Positions 23,290 through 34,179 of a stretch of 64,000 bases of DNA are shown here, one piece after another. The first letter of the stretch is position 1, and each line of letters starts with the position of its first letter. The DNA is taken from contig NC_081831.1 of the NCBI RefSeq assembly GCF_030867095.1, positions 47,243,319-47,307,318 of the forward strand, given 5' to 3'. Origin of the DNA: Alligator mississippiensis. Its lineage: Eukaryota > Chordata > Crocodylia > Alligatoridae. Position numbers and translations under genes: made by a program. Below the pieces are notes generated by a model, which searched no databases, had not been told where the DNA came from, and worked only from the letters and a program-made list of their open reading frames with translations.

Positions 23290-23700
23290 TAATGAGAAAT
23301 TAAGAACTAAAATGAAACTGGTACATAATAAGTTTAAAGCAAACACAAGGATGTTCTTTTTTCACAAAGTGCGTAACTAAGGTGTAGAGCTCATTGCCAC
23401 TAGGTGTTGTGGAAGCTGACAGTTCAATCAGAATCAAAAAAGGAATTGGAAAAAATGCTTGGTGGAAAGATGGGTTGGTAGCTATTGAGTATTCAGAGTT
23501 AGAGGTACGGCCTCTGAACCAGAACTTCCTAGACATTAAATGCTGGAGGCTGCAAGTGAGAGAGGAACAATGGGGAAAAACTCTGGTCACACCCTGTTCG
23601 CTCTCCCTTTCAGCATGTACCCCCTGCCGCTGTGTGACACAGGATACTGAGTAAGATGGACTTATGGTCTGATCCAGTAAATGGCAGTTCTTATGTTCTG
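23290..23700 (+). mobile_element. LINE 3' end (CR1-like group)
   Basis: A degraded C-terminal and 3' UTR stretch ends 'ggtctgatccagtaaatggc' followed by 'agttcttatgttctgata' near 23697. This is the typical reptile CR1-like 3' end with the 'cttatgttc' tail. It is plus-strand oriented and strongly 5' truncated. It follows directly after the Penelope fragment. Confidence 0.5.
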
Positions 23701-23738
23701 ATATAGAAACAAGTTTATAGAGAATTTTCTGGGTGTAT

Positions 23739-23775
23739 GTGTGTGTGTGTGTGTGTATAATGTATATATTTAGAA
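23739..23775. repeat. GT/TA microsatellite
   Basis: A (GT)n run of about nine units near 23740-23757 is followed by 'ataatgtatatat'. It is a simple repeat with no other meaning visible. Confidence 0.8.
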
Positions 23776-24099
23776 GGACCACATTAATTGAATCATTTAT
23801 CTCATGAATTAAAAACAAACTTTCATGAAATATTTCATGGGTGGGTGGTTAGTTTTGAAATGACCAAAATAAGTAATTTTCAGTTTTAAAATAAACTAGA
23901 AACATGATTTTAAAAAAAGGAGTTTAAGTAACTAAATGTGGAGCTGGCTTAGACCTTTCAAAGGTCAAATGCAAAAACGATGACCAAAGCTAAGGCAAAA
24001 AAAATCCTGTAGGTGTCCTGAACCTATGCAGATGCATGAACACCTGAAAGAGGATATTAGAAATAAGCAGAAAGCCTGCAAAGAAAGAATAAATGGGTG

Positions 24100-25080
24100 T
24101 GATCATCCAGAAAATCTATATATTAAAGTTCAGAAATTGTAGGGATAAAGTGAAAATACTGAGTTAGAGTATCCAGTGCAACCTTAAAACAAATTGTGCA
24201 AGATAGTTCAATCATGTAAATGAAAGGTATAATCAAGAAAAAATAAATAGGAATGATATGGAGTACGATTGTGGTAGGGATTAAAGACAATCTAGTTATG
24301 GAACAAAAACTAAAGAAATACTTTGCCTCAGATTTTGTTAAGGCAGGGGAACAAAGGCAGGATGGAAATAAGGATACAGAAATGGCAAAAACCTCCTTGA
24401 AGGAGAAGTAAAATGTGTTTATGTAAGAGATACGGTTCGGTATTTGATTGATTAAATGAGGTTTGGTCAGTTGACCAGTCAACTATTGTTAAAAAATTGT
24501 AGAAAATTGAAAATGCAGTCAAATAATACACAGACAAAACACAAATTTGCCATTAAGAAATGTGTCAAAAACCAAAAGAATAATATTTATGTCAAGAATA
24601 CCTCAAAAAAAAAATACTCCCCATAAAATTGCGTATAATCTTTGACCGGTCAAAAACTGTGTTGTCAATTGACCAGTCGACTGACAATATTTGACCTGTA
24701 AAATGACTGATTTGCCAACCCTAGTAGGAGAAAGTGTAAATGAACAACTTTGAATTTTGGCAGTATTGGTACATGAAGTAATAGGTCCCACAATTCTTAA
24801 TCTAACGTTCAAGTCTGAGGTGGTATCATAGAATTAAAGACCAGCATCCCTAGTATCCATATTTAAGAAGGAAAGCAACCACAGTCCTGCTAGTATGACC
24901 TCATTAATATATAAATCACTAGAACTAATTCTGAACAAAATAATTAAAGACCTGGAGGAAAATGAAAACTGCAAAATAAATAAATCACAGACTCTAACTC
25001 TACTTACCTAATAATAGGTGGACTACAATCTGGGCCTTGATGTTAGAGGAAAGAAACAAGAACAGTGACAATTCGCAATA
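24100..25080 (+). mobile_element. Highly decayed LINE reverse-transcriptase remnant
   Basis: Spaced words on the plus strand follow the order seen in reptile CR1/L2-type ORF2 DNA: 'ggataaagtgaaaatac', then 'atttaagaaggaaagcaacc' (as in IFKKG...), then 'ctagaactaattctgaac' and 'aataattaaagacctgg'. No open frame survives. The assignment is from resemblance of nucleotide order only. Confidence 0.3.
24755..24867 (+). repeat. 113-bp segment duplicated at 27258-27368
   Basis: The block from 'ttttggcagtattggtac' to 'ccatatttaaga' recurs at 27258-27368 with only about three base differences. The surrounding decayed LINE is far more diverged than that, so this looks like a local segmental copy and not two independent insertions. 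Confidence 0.75.
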
Positions 25081-25164
25081 AAAAGAGGAGCAGCAATGTG
25101 GTTTGGGGGTGGGGTGCAATGATAATACATGACAGAAAGATCAAAAGGACAATGCAGATAACTA

Positions 25165-25390
25165 GGTCTTCTATACCACTTTTTATCCACAAACGTCAAA
25201 GTGCTTCACAAGAGAGGTAAATAACATTAAATTCATTTAAAAGAGGGGGAAACTGAGGTACACAGAGATTAAATGACTTGACCGAGGTCACAAAACCATC
25301 TCATAGCAGAGCTTGGATTGAAGCCAGGTCTCCTGTTCCCAGGCATCGGCCAAAAAGGAAGCCCATGCTAGCTGTGCGAACACTCTGGCA
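25165..25390 (-). mobile_element. MIR-like CORE-SINE
   Basis: The plus strand holds the reverse complement of a MIR core: 'ggggaaactgaggtacacag' near 25247, 'gattaaatgacttg' and 'gaggtcacaaaac', then 'cagagcttggattgaagcc' and 'aggtctcctg'. The spacing and order match the conserved MIR centre. It is an ancient amniote SINE, and the tRNA-related head is degraded. Confidence 0.6.
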
Positions 25391-25494
25391 GCCCAAATCT
25401 GAGGTCTGTTCTTGGTGCTCAGAGCAGAGGACATGGGATTTCTGTCATCACTTCACCATTTTGTCCCATTCCCCTTCTGTGTAGATATGGGTTA

Positions 25495-26490
25495 CCACAT
25501 CTCCAGGCCCAAAAAAGAGGACACCTTCATGCAGGGCGGGGGTGGGAGGTGGAATATGATGGGGGTGGCTGTGACATGCCAGTGCCCTGCCCCTATCCAT
25601 TGTGTTGCCCCTCACTGCCAAGCCACAACCCTGACCCCAGCCCTGCCAGTGCCCCTCACTCCCAAACCACGGTACCCTGCCCTTTCTGCCATGATGATGT
25701 CCCTCACTTCTGACCCACAGCCTCCACCCCCTGCCCCATCCCTGCTGGTGCCTCCCACTCCCACTGCCAATGCGCAGCCCCCTGGCACTGTCACAGCCCC
25801 ACACTCCAACTCGAGCCCCCCACCTCCCCCCCAGTCCTGCCAGAGGGGCCCTATCTGTCCCCGTCCTGCCTGGGTGGGAGCGTAGTGGCTCCAATTCATG
25901 TAGGCAGCAGAATCTTTTTGGCCTCAGCACAGGCTGGAGGGAAGGGGAGGGAGGCTTGTGGCACCCCCTGCCCTGGGATGGGGCTGCCGTGCAGCACCAG
26001 GCAGCCTGGCCATGCTCCCCTCACCCCCCTGCAGTGTCTCCTGGCCACACAGCCCCTGCAAGCATAGGCACCAGCCCTTGTGCTACTGCCAAGGCCACAG
26101 TTTCCTGCTGCTCTTGAAGGGTCACCCCCCCATCCCTTTCCCCCTCTGGAGGGGCAGGCAACCCTCTTGCCCTCCCCACCCTGTCACAGCCCCAGCCCCT
26201 GCCCTGCCTGCCCTGACCAAATGTCTAGGATTTAGCTTTGCTGCACTGGAGGGAGGAGGGAGAAGGTGATTGGAGGCAGCAAGGAGCACACATGGGTCTG
26301 TGGATGCCTCCGCAGCTGCAGGCAGGTCAGTCTGTGCTCTTTGATGCCTGCGATCCCCCTCCCCCTGCTCCCAGCAGCAGAACAAAGCAAAAACCCGGAC
26401 ATTTGGTCAGATGTAAAAAACCCACCCGGACATGGATCAGAGGGCTCAAAAACAGGACTTGTCTGGGAAAACCCACACATATTACCATAA
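25495..26490. repeat. GC-rich, strand-skewed repeat block
   Basis: The plus strand is strongly C-rich over about 25590-26210, giving overlapping proline-rich ORFs on one strand and glycine-rich ones on the other. It is bounded by related AT-richer motifs ('aaaaaagaggacacc' near 25513 and 'caaaaacaggacttg' near 26448), suggesting one repeat unit. A 'ccggacat' motif recurs near 26396 and 26427. I take it as a noncoding, perhaps non-autonomous element of unknown family. Confidence 0.4.
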
Positions 26491-27255
26491 ACCCTACTTC
26501 TGTGTCATTGGTGGAATTAGTCCACTTGCAGTCTCTGTTTCCCCATCTATAACTAAAAGGATGCTATTTCCATCCCAAGCATTTTTATTCTTTAGCCAGA
26601 TCTCTGCTGTCCAATAAACAAAGAATATGACCATTTCCCTTCAACACTACAGTCTACTCCCTAGTATTACAATAACAATTCATCAGGAGCGAGTGCCTCA
26701 CACTAATTCCTGTTTCTGTGATCTCGATGCCACTTACCAACCAAATGATGAAAGAGATGCTGAGAGTGTCATTATCACAGAGTTTTCCCTTTTTCTCCTG
26801 ACAGGCAGGAAACTGCTCTAGTTTCAGAGGCATCTCTAGCAGCTTCCTCTTATTTCACCTGAGACATTCATACTAGCAATGGCTTCAGGATTATGGGATT
26901 ATGAAATCTTCAGAGATTGGCTTGTAGGGGTGGAAAAAAGTTGCTGCCTTGGAGTTCCAGAGTGTAAGCACTTGGAGATCTTGTCACAAGGGAAATGATT
27001 TTAAAAATGCAAACATCTTTCACTTAATATTTATTCCTTTCCGATCATATAACCCTAACAGACTTGAGCTGGAAGGGGAATGAGTTAACAGAATAGAACG
27101 TATACATGTTCACTCTTCCTAAACCTTTTCAGACAGATGCTTATTTATCCTCTTCTTGAAAAAGTTGAATGAACGAGATTCCAGTTTCCATAAGCCAGTC
27201 ATATAAGTTAGATAGGGGAAGGGGCAGTGGGGCACTGGCCCAGATGGAGTGGGAT
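26490..27255. other. Spacer, no recognisable gene
   Basis: Ordinary AT-rich sequence with no conserved ORF or clear repeat boundary. Confidence 0.35.
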
Positions 27256-27257
27256 TT

Positions 27258-27368
27258 TGACAGTATTGCTACATGAAGTAATAGGTCCCACGATTCTTAA
27301 TCTAACGTTCAAGTCTGAGGTGGTATCATAGAATTAAAGACCAGCATCCCTAGTATCCATATTTAAGA
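27258..27368 (+). repeat. Second copy of the 24755-24867 segment
   Basis: It carries the same block 'cattcaagtctgaggtgg'-type sequence in the same orientation as the first copy, with about three substitutions. It lies immediately before an OR14-bearing region. Confidence 0.75.
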
Positions 27369-27479
27369 GTTTTTCAACATATGTAAGAAGGGCAGTAATA
27401 TTAATGGAGTGGGATTTAGAGAAGGGTAGGCAACTAAATCCTAAAGAGTTGAAAAACTCTTTGTAAATCTGATTATCAT

Positions 27480-27864
27480 GAATGACACGTGCCCCCAGTG
27501 GCTGGGGTGACACGGCGGTGCTGGTGGTGGTGGGAGTGTGGTGGTGGCAACAGGAGCGTGGTGGCAGTAAGCACGGAGCTCCTGCAGATGCCACTGGTCC
27601 TGTTGGCAGTGGGGGAGTGGGAGATGGTGAGCACTGACCAGGGGTCAGCAACCACCCGCAGGCACCACCAGCAGTTTCAGCAGTGTCCAGCAGAAATTGC
27701 GGACCCCTTGCACATGCCACTGGTGGTGTGAGCAGCAGGGTGGCGAGCAGTGACTGCCTGCAGGCACTCCCAACACTGTTGCTGTGCCTTTTTGTAGGGG
27801 GTGCACCGCCATGATCAGGGGGTACGCGTCTACCCACATACACCCACTACGCATCGCCTCTGGG
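27480..27864. repeat. GC-rich repeat inserted beside an OR14 fragment
   Basis: The block is G-rich with many 'ggtggtg/gtggcag' units and ends in 'gggtgcaccgcc...' and 'acgcgtctacccac'. A related block in the opposite orientation lies at 32690-33065, sharing a 'ggtgcaccccct' motif. It abuts the broken end of the OR14 piece at 27865, so it may have inserted there. Family unknown. Confidence 0.4.
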
Positions 27865-28093
27865 CATGGTAACTGAGATGGAGCCAAGGTCCATGATGGA
27901 CAAATCAATCAATCAAAAGAACAAGGGGGAATGAAGTTCATAGTTTAGAGTTACAATTGTGATAATGAGGAGATATTCCCACCAGGGCTGCCAAGTATAC
28001 TGCTAGACAGATAACAAAGTGTAAGATCTGGAGCTCCAGAATATCAGAAAAGCCCAGGAGGAGGAACTCAGTCACAATGGTTTGGTTGGACAT
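27865..28093 (-). pseudogene. OR14-like N-terminal fragment
   Basis: From ATG at 28091-28093 the minus strand reads MSNQTIVTEFLLLGFSDI and then LELQILHFVI, the OR14 N-terminus with an N-glycosylation site (NQT). TM1 (LAVYLAALVG) follows with a frame change, then a degraded HSPL and a 'SIMDLGSISVTMP' segment near 27865. The remaining ~70% of a receptor is missing, and the break meets the GC-rich repeat at 27480-27864. It is the same subgroup as the intact gene at 30165-31160. Confidence 0.8.
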
Positions 28094-28099
28094 TTCTCA

Positions 28100-28640
28100 C
28101 TTCAGTGCATTGTGAGAGCTCCCTGCACCCTCTACCCACTGCAGCAGTCTGGCAGGGGCTGCTGCCTGGCTGTGACATGCTGCGCACCCACCAGACCCGG
28201 ATGGGGACTGCACAGCCAGTAGAGGCACCTGCCCCTCTGGGCCAGCTGCCAGAGGTCTGTCGCTGCAGAGTTGGCCTTTGTGTGGCACTACTGCCATGTG
28301 TGCCCCCTGCCCAGCCATCTGGCCAGCTATCACCCAGAAAATGTTCCCAGTGTGGTCGCCTGCTTTGAATTGTCAAAGTATGTCCTCCTGGCCCCAATTG
28401 GTGAGGAGGTCAGCCCCCTCCAGCTCGGTCCAATGTGCCAGCTCTGAGCAGGCAGGGTCCTGCCATTGGCCTCCCTAACAGGAATTACGGTGTTCTCTAT
28501 CAGAAAACTGAAAAATCCCTGATACAAAAATCCCAAAGTCACTCTGTAAAATACCCTGAAATCCATGTTTCCCCACAATTAAAACAAAAGACCACTAGAG
28601 AGAGACAGCGATCAGTTGGACAGTTTTACTGATACATCTA
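28100..28640. other. GC-rich spacer upstream of OR14 fragment
   Basis: CAG/CTG-rich stretch with short ORFs on both strands and no known domain. It is probably repeat-derived, but no family was recognised. Confidence 0.35.
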
Positions 28641-28719
28641 CAGTGTTAAAGCAATTTGGAAGCCTACCAGTGTCTCTATCACCATAATAAAGTGAACTCT
28701 AAATACCTATATGTTTTGT

Positions 28720-29235
28720 TGCCCCCCCCCAACAAAGCCCAAATGGCTTCTGCAGGGGCTACCACCCCCGCTTGCTCCCCCAGGCCTCCAGATTGCTTCC
28801 CAGCCTGGCCCCATCCCCCGCTGCCTCATGCAGAGCCCCCAATGGCTACCCTACCCAGCCCCAGCACCTGCTTGCACCCCCAGCCCCTTGATGGCTGCCC
28901 CCCCCAGCCTCCAGCACTTAAAAACAAATAAATACTTTTTAAAAGTCTCTACTCACCAGCAGTAGCAGGGGCTGCAGGGGGCTTTTAATGGCAGAGTCCC
29001 TGCATGCAGCATGGGGCAGGAGCAGCAGGGCCTGGGCTGGGGCTGCTACAATTGTCACCCTGCCCCGTGCTGTGTATGTGGCGTGGGCATCGACCCCGAC
29101 CCCAACAGCAGTTGCTACTGCCGGTGACTGTGGGGGCCGGGGGAGGGGGGATGGGGTTGGACTTTTTTAATTGCTGGGATTCTGGGGCTGGGTGGGGTAG
29201 CGACCACTTTTTTCCACTGCAGGTATTTTTGACCC
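28720..29235. repeat. C-rich repeat block
   Basis: A C-run at 28722-28731 opens a region of 'ccccagcc/ccagcct' units to about 28920. An A-rich joint follows, then G-rich 'gcaggggctg' units to 29215. Composition and the lack of conserved frames suggest a noncoding element. It resembles the block at 25495-26490 in style but not clearly in sequence. Confidence 0.35.
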
Positions 29236-29424
29236 CTTGATATCCAGGAGTCTAATTTTGCCCTGACATGTGGCTTTGAGGCATTGAAAGGCACACATGC
29301 GCGTTCATCTGGACTCGCCCACTGAGGACATGATCCACAAAAGCAAAAATTAAATCAAGTCTTACTCGATATGACACAACAGTCACTTAGCTGGGATAAG
29401 GTGCATCTAGAGTTCTGGTTTCTT

Positions 29425-29580
29425 CTCCTAGGACACAAGGTTTTTAAGACCCTGCTAGACTAAGCCTTCACTGGGACAATATAGTTGGGGCTTGTCCTGC
29501 TTTGAGGGGGGTTGGACTAGATGACCTCTTGAGGATCCTTCCAACCCCAATTTTCTGCACTTTGTATGATTTCTATGGCA
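29425..29580 (+). mobile_element. CR1 LINE 3' end
   Basis: Plus-strand text 'ttggactagatgacctctt', 'gaggatccttccaacccc' and a final 'tatgatttctatgg' is the canonical CR1 3' end with its octamer-type tail near 29565. It is 5' truncated to about 150 bp. Confidence 0.7.
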
Positions 29581-29689
29581 GCACAAGCATGTTGCGTTAA
29601 TAAGTCACAGAATAATACTATAAAGAGCAATGTGATCAGAGGCTTGGACCCAGTGCCTGTGATTTGCCAAACCTCTCCCCCCTGATCCT

Positions 29690-30164
29690 TTTCAACAATC
29701 ATACCCCCCAGCCATTAATAACCCAATCTGTATCTGGATTCTTGATTATTCTCCTCTAGATGCAGCAACTTGCATTTATTTCCTTGAACTTAATCCTGTT
29801 CTTTCAAGCCCAGCTCCCCAATCTATGCAGATTCATCTGAATTATGTTTCTATCCTCTAAAGTGTTTGCACTTCATTCCAGTTTCACATCATCTGGATAC
29901 TTGCCTGTATATTCTGTCATCCAAATAATTGATAACACCAATTAGTAAAAATAAGTCTTCCATTCATCATCTTGCAATTGATAGAATTTATTTTATGTGG
30001 CACAGATGGTAACATTGATGCATGAAACATTGCTTTCCTGCTTCAACAGTGTTAACACAAAATGACCCAAGTCAAGTGTCATTGTCCTTACAAAGCTACA
30101 GAATTAACCCACCACCTTCATTTTTTGTAAATAGGTTGCACACCATAGCATGAAAACAAGAATT
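29690..30164 (-). mobile_element. Old CR1 in the OR14 3' flank, plus flank
   Basis: At 29690-29870 the complement of a CR1 ORF2 segment is seen ('taggtgcagcaacttgcatt'-like, 'cccagctccccaatctatg'). It is followed by ~290 bp of flank up to the OR14 stop codon. The whole stretch is homologous to 53395-53870 and 57195-57845, at the same distance from the receptor each time. The CR1 was therefore inserted once, before the receptors were duplicated. Confidence 0.6.
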
Positions 30165-31160
30165 TCATGACTTAATTATAAAAGAAACATAAGTAAAACG
30201 AAGACATGAAACAAAGATGGACATATTGTTCTTGGACAGGATCAGCCTGTGGAGCAGTTTCCTCAGGGCAGCTTGGATCTCCCTGTTCCTCATGCTGTAG
30301 ATGACTGAATTCATCAATGGAGGCACCACAGAATACAGAAAAGCTGCCAGGAGATCCAGAGGGGACAGGGAGTCAGAGATGGGCTTCATGTAGGCAATGC
30401 CACCAGTGGAAAGAAGTAGGGAGACCACAATCAGGTGAGGAATGCAGGTGGAGAAGGCTTTCTGCCAGCCGTGCTCGGAGGGTATTCTCCCCACCGTGGT
30501 GAAGATCTGAACATACGACACAACGAAGAAAGCAAAACAGCCTAAACCTAAAAACATACTGAAGGCAAGAGCTGCCAGCTCTCTGTGGTATGTGTCAGAG
30601 CAGGAGAGCTTGAGTAGCTGGGGTATTTCACAGAAGAACTGGTTGATGGTATTTGAGTGGCAGAAGGGTAGACTAAAAGTGTTCCCAGTGTGCAGTGCAG
30701 AGTAGATGACACCAACAGCCCAAGCACTGGCATCCATCTGGATGCAAGCTCTCCTGTTCATAATTATCCCATAATGCAGTGGCTTGCAGATGGCAATGTA
30801 CCGGTCATATGCCATGATGGTGAGGAATGAAAAATTGTCTGCACAAAAGGACAAGAAGAGAAAGACCTGGGACACACATCCTGCATAGGAAATTGTCCTG
30901 ATGTTTAAGAGAGAATTGGCCATGGATGTAGGGACAATGACAGAGATGGATCCAAGGTCAAGGATGGATAAATTTACCAAAAAACAGTACATGGGGCTGT
31001 GGAGGTGATGGCCCGTAGTTACAACAGTGATGACAAGGAGGTTCCCCACCAGAGCTGCCAGGTATGCTGCCAGAAAGATGACAAAGTGTAAGATCTGCAG
31101 CTCCCGAGTGTCAGAGAAGCCCAGGAGGAGGAACTCGGTTACAGTGGTCCAGTTGGGCAT
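30165..31160 (-). CDS. OR14-like olfactory receptor, open reading frame
   Basis: This is a class II odorant receptor GPCR of 331 residues, expected in the plasma membrane of olfactory neurons and coupled to the olfactory G protein. I chose the ATG at 31158-31160 (MPNWTTVTEFLLLGFSD) because family members start here; an in-frame ATG lies 37 codons upstream. Visible features: NWT glycosylation site (3-5), GN in TM1 (39-40), HLHSPMY (52-58), Cys95 and Cys177 as the likely disulphide, MAYDRYIAIC (116-125), SY in TM5 (215-216), KAFSTC (234-239) and PPLMNSVIYSMRN (280-292). The TM7 proline of NPxxY is Ser here. TVGRIPSEHGWQ also differs from TVWRIPSEQGRQ of the neighbouring paralogues. The frame is complete, but the NSxxY change leaves function uncertain. 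No promoter could be identified. Confidence 0.9.
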   Translation of the reverse strand: MPNWTTVTEFLLLGFSDTRELQILHFVIFLAAYLAALVGNLLVITVVTTGHHLHSPMYCFLVNLSILDLGSISVIVPTSMANSLLNIRTISYAGCVSQVFLFLSFCADNFSFLTIMAYDRYIAICKPLHYGIIMNRRACIQMDASAWAVGVIYSALHTGNTFSLPFCHSNTINQFFCEIPQLLKLSCSDTYHRELAALAFSMFLGLGCFAFFVVSYVQIFTTVGRIPSEHGWQKAFSTCIPHLIVVSLLLSTGGIAYMKPISDSLSPLDLLAAFLYSVVPPLMNSVIYSMRNREIQAALRKLLHRLILSKNNMSIFVSCLRFTYVSFIIKS

Positions 31161-31279
31161 CTTCCTTCCCAGGGCACTGTGCAAGTCCTGGGTATAATAA
31201 AACAAGGGCAATGGTAAGAAGGAGAGTAACAAGCTCAGTGGCTTTGATATTCCTATCAATAATGTCTCCATATTTCATG

Positions 31280-32685
31280 GTAAGAATGTAGATCTTCCAT
31301 TTTTTGCCCTATGGATACTTTTTTTTTTTTTTTGCTTTAAATCTGAAAGTCTATGGTTTTTAATTGATATCATCTAGAAAATGTATGCTGGAAACAAATA
31401 TATGTGAAATAAAATATATAAAAAGATAAATTCCTTAGAGGCCCCATTCAAACCCCTCGCTCCTTCCCACCCAATAAGCTGTATAACTTTATCTGAATTA
31501 ATAGCAAAAAATTGAAATGTCTTAATTCACTCTTGTAGCTTTGAATCTATTATAAATACAATGCAGTATGATTTCTGTAGCCAGGTTTTCCAACGTTTAT
31601 ATTCTTAAATCTCCTCTGCATCTTATTAAGACAGGACACTTCAGTGATGCTGAAAACTTACTGAAATTGTTTTTGTGGAAGTTTCCTTGTCTCTTGTGTC
31701 ATATTCAGGCTTCCCCTGCTGAGATCCTTTGCTCTCAGATCTCTCAGACCTCCTCTGCACCGACCACTAATCTAGATCCACAAAAGCACAGCTAACTCAG
31801 AGGTCTTTCTCTGCTCCCTCTGTCACTGAATGACTGCAGTAAGTCCAACCAGGTTTCTGAGTGTGCAGCTGACCTCAACCATGCCTTGTAGAAAAGGAGT
31901 GAAGCAAGATGCAATTTTTCAGTAGTTTTCTTCCAAAGGCTCATGGGACTCATTCCCTGGAGTCCTGCACAGCTCAGAAGGAAAAGCCCAGATGGAAACA
32001 GTCTGAGCTGTACAGATGTTAGCAGAACAGCAGAGCTGTGCTCTGGTTTAATCTCCCTCACAACACAAGTCATGGGATCTCTGAGAAGGCCCTGAGCTTC
32101 TCTATCTGGCTCTGTTGTCCCAGTTAGCCAGCCTGGCCACCTTAGCATGCAGGGAGGCACCAAGTTGCAATAGGGTTAGTTCGTATGTAGTTTTGCATGA
32201 AAAAATAACATGAGGAAAAAAAAGTCAGGTTGTAAGGTGCAAAAAACCAATAATTTTAAATATAATTAATGTATTCCATAACTCAGACAAACAAGCTCTA
32301 TTGCAAGACATCACATTGACAAAATATTAGCTCAGCAATCATTAGTAGGGTCCTAGTTTTGTATCTACTGTCATGAATATGACAACTCCTCAGACCACTT
32401 TCCCTTGAGTCGTATACATCCAAGGTCTTAGCTTCCCCTCATTTCTTACACCACCAGCTTCCCTTGAACCCAGCGGTGCCAAACACAGATGGACCTCATC
32501 TGCCACATCGAGCCCACAGGGGTGGTCTAGTGGACCAGTGCATTGTGGACTGGCTACATCTGGTACTTGCACCATGTGTACAGTCTAGCCCTGCACACCA
32601 CATGCAACACAACCTGGCCCCAGCACCATGCACAGAATAAGATGTGAGGAGCCAGACTACAGTACATGCTACCCACAGCAGGTCA
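31280..32685. other. Upstream region of the intact OR14 gene
   Basis: A T-run lies at 31320-31334. The stretch near 31945-31990 has weak similarity to the start of the duplicated OR flank units ('gggactcattccctgg' against 'gggacccattcccagg' at 61898), which may mark a diverged fourth unit. No coding region was recognised. Confidence 0.35.
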
Positions 32686-32689
32686 CTGG

Positions 32690-33065
32690 GGGTGTGTATT
32701 GCATGTGGCATCGGTATTGCGTAGGGGTTGTACGAGGGTGCACATGCACCCCTTGACATTAGCGGTGCACCCCCTGAAAGAAGCACCACTGGCACCTGTA
32801 GGCAGTTGCCACTTCCCAGTGCCCCACCACCCCCACCAACACTGCCGAGAGAATCTGTGTATGATCACCCTTGGCCAATGCCAACGTGGCTGGTGGTGTC
32901 TGCGGATTGTCGCTGACTGGCCGCCATCACTTGCCACTCCCCCTGCCCAGCTGCTGACATTACCACGACTGCCTGAGGAAGCTTCCCATTCACTGCCATC
33001 ACGATCATCTGTGGGCTGTCACCATTCCCCCCAGCTTCTGGCGGCACATGTTGTTCATAGGATGT
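32690..33065. repeat. GC-rich repeat, relative of 27480-27864
   Basis: It carries 'gcggtgcaccccctgaaag' at 32762, followed by C-rich 'gccaccatc/ccactgcc' units. It matches the style and the boundary motif of the 27480-27864 block in the opposite orientation. No coding content. Confidence 0.4.
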
Positions 33066-33085
33066 GGCATTTGCAGCAGGCTAGG

Positions 33086-33350
33086 CGTGTCTATACAAGA
33101 TGCTAGGTTGCTGTAGAGATGAACAACTTCACTGTTGATCATCTCTATGGCAAAATAGCATTGGTGGGCACTGACCATGATGCTGCCACTACTGAGCATT
33201 ACCTCATTGCTACTGCACAGTAGGGTTTGAAATGACCTATGTGCATTTGGGACTGCACAGTCCCGGTGGGTACTGCACATTCATTTAGCTCTCGATAAAG
33301 CTAAAAGACTGCACAATAAAAAAACTGCCCACTGGGGCACATATGTGTAG
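33086..33350. mobile_element. Possible small non-autonomous DNA transposon
   Basis: It starts 'ggcgtgtctatacaag', similar to the 'gtgtctacac' ends of the elements at 46434-46732 and 47509-47747, and shares 'actgcacag' units with the latter. The right end is not clear. Confidence 0.35.
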
Positions 33351-33359
33351 CTGACTGTG

Positions 33360-34100
33360 CACACTGGATTCTGGGTGTATTGTGGGTCAGTAAGCCCAAT
33401 CCAGGCAAACCCTAAATCTAGTACACAGGGCTGGCCTGCCACAGGTGCCACATGAAGCAGACATCCCCATGCAGCCTTATGCCATGTACAGCCCATGCCA
33501 GGCAGGCTCCACAAGGAACATAAAGGGATCAGAGACTCGTCATGGACCTCATTTATCTTGATCCAATCCTGACAGATGCCAGAGCCTGATGTGACAATAT
33601 GTGTCTCTGTCATTCAGCATCCATAGAAACTTACTGTATTGGCAGCTTCCACTAGGGACAGGGGTTGGTTGGAGTCCAGCAGATAGAAGATTTATGGTGT
33701 TTGGAATTCGCTCTCTTCATGGATGTTCCCATGGCCAGAAACAATGATCCCATCATAGGAGAAATTTAAAAATATCAACCTTCCCAATCCCCAAATTAGG
33801 ATTTATTTTTATTTTTTTTCATGAACCAAACAGTCCCAAAATATTTTATTTTGACTTATCAGCTTTGTCTGGACTTCATCACAGCAGTTGCCAATCTAGA
33901 TCCCATGAAGCCTTTGTATCCACCCTGTGGAGGAAGGTCTTTTGCTAACAGGGGCCTTCTCGTACTCTGTGCTGTGCTGTGCTGTACTGCAGCTGGGCAG
34001 CAGAAAGAAGCAGCACTGAGGAAAAGTGGTAGTAGTCACCTAGTTTTGGTATCAGCCTAGTTTTCAAATCAGCTGGGCCATTCTGGCCTAAAAGTGGAAA
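33360..34100. other. Spacer, no recognisable gene
   Basis: No conserved ORF was seen. There is a T-rich run near 33805 and a short 'gctgtgctgtgctgt' tandem near 33971. Confidence 0.35.
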
Positions 34101-34179
34101 AAGTTGCTGATCTCCTTCCGTATCATATTGATTTGTTCATTACATAGAGTTACACTGATATCCCATGAGCCCACCTTGC

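Noticed and set aside
25165-25390. tRNA gene suspected from SINE-like sequence
   Set aside because: The conserved part is the MIR core, not a tRNA. No cloverleaf with A and B boxes could be drawn.
25412-26270. Long proline-rich and glycine-rich ORFs on both strands
   Set aside because: Overlapping frames on both strands in a C-rich block reflect composition. No domain and no consistent frame.
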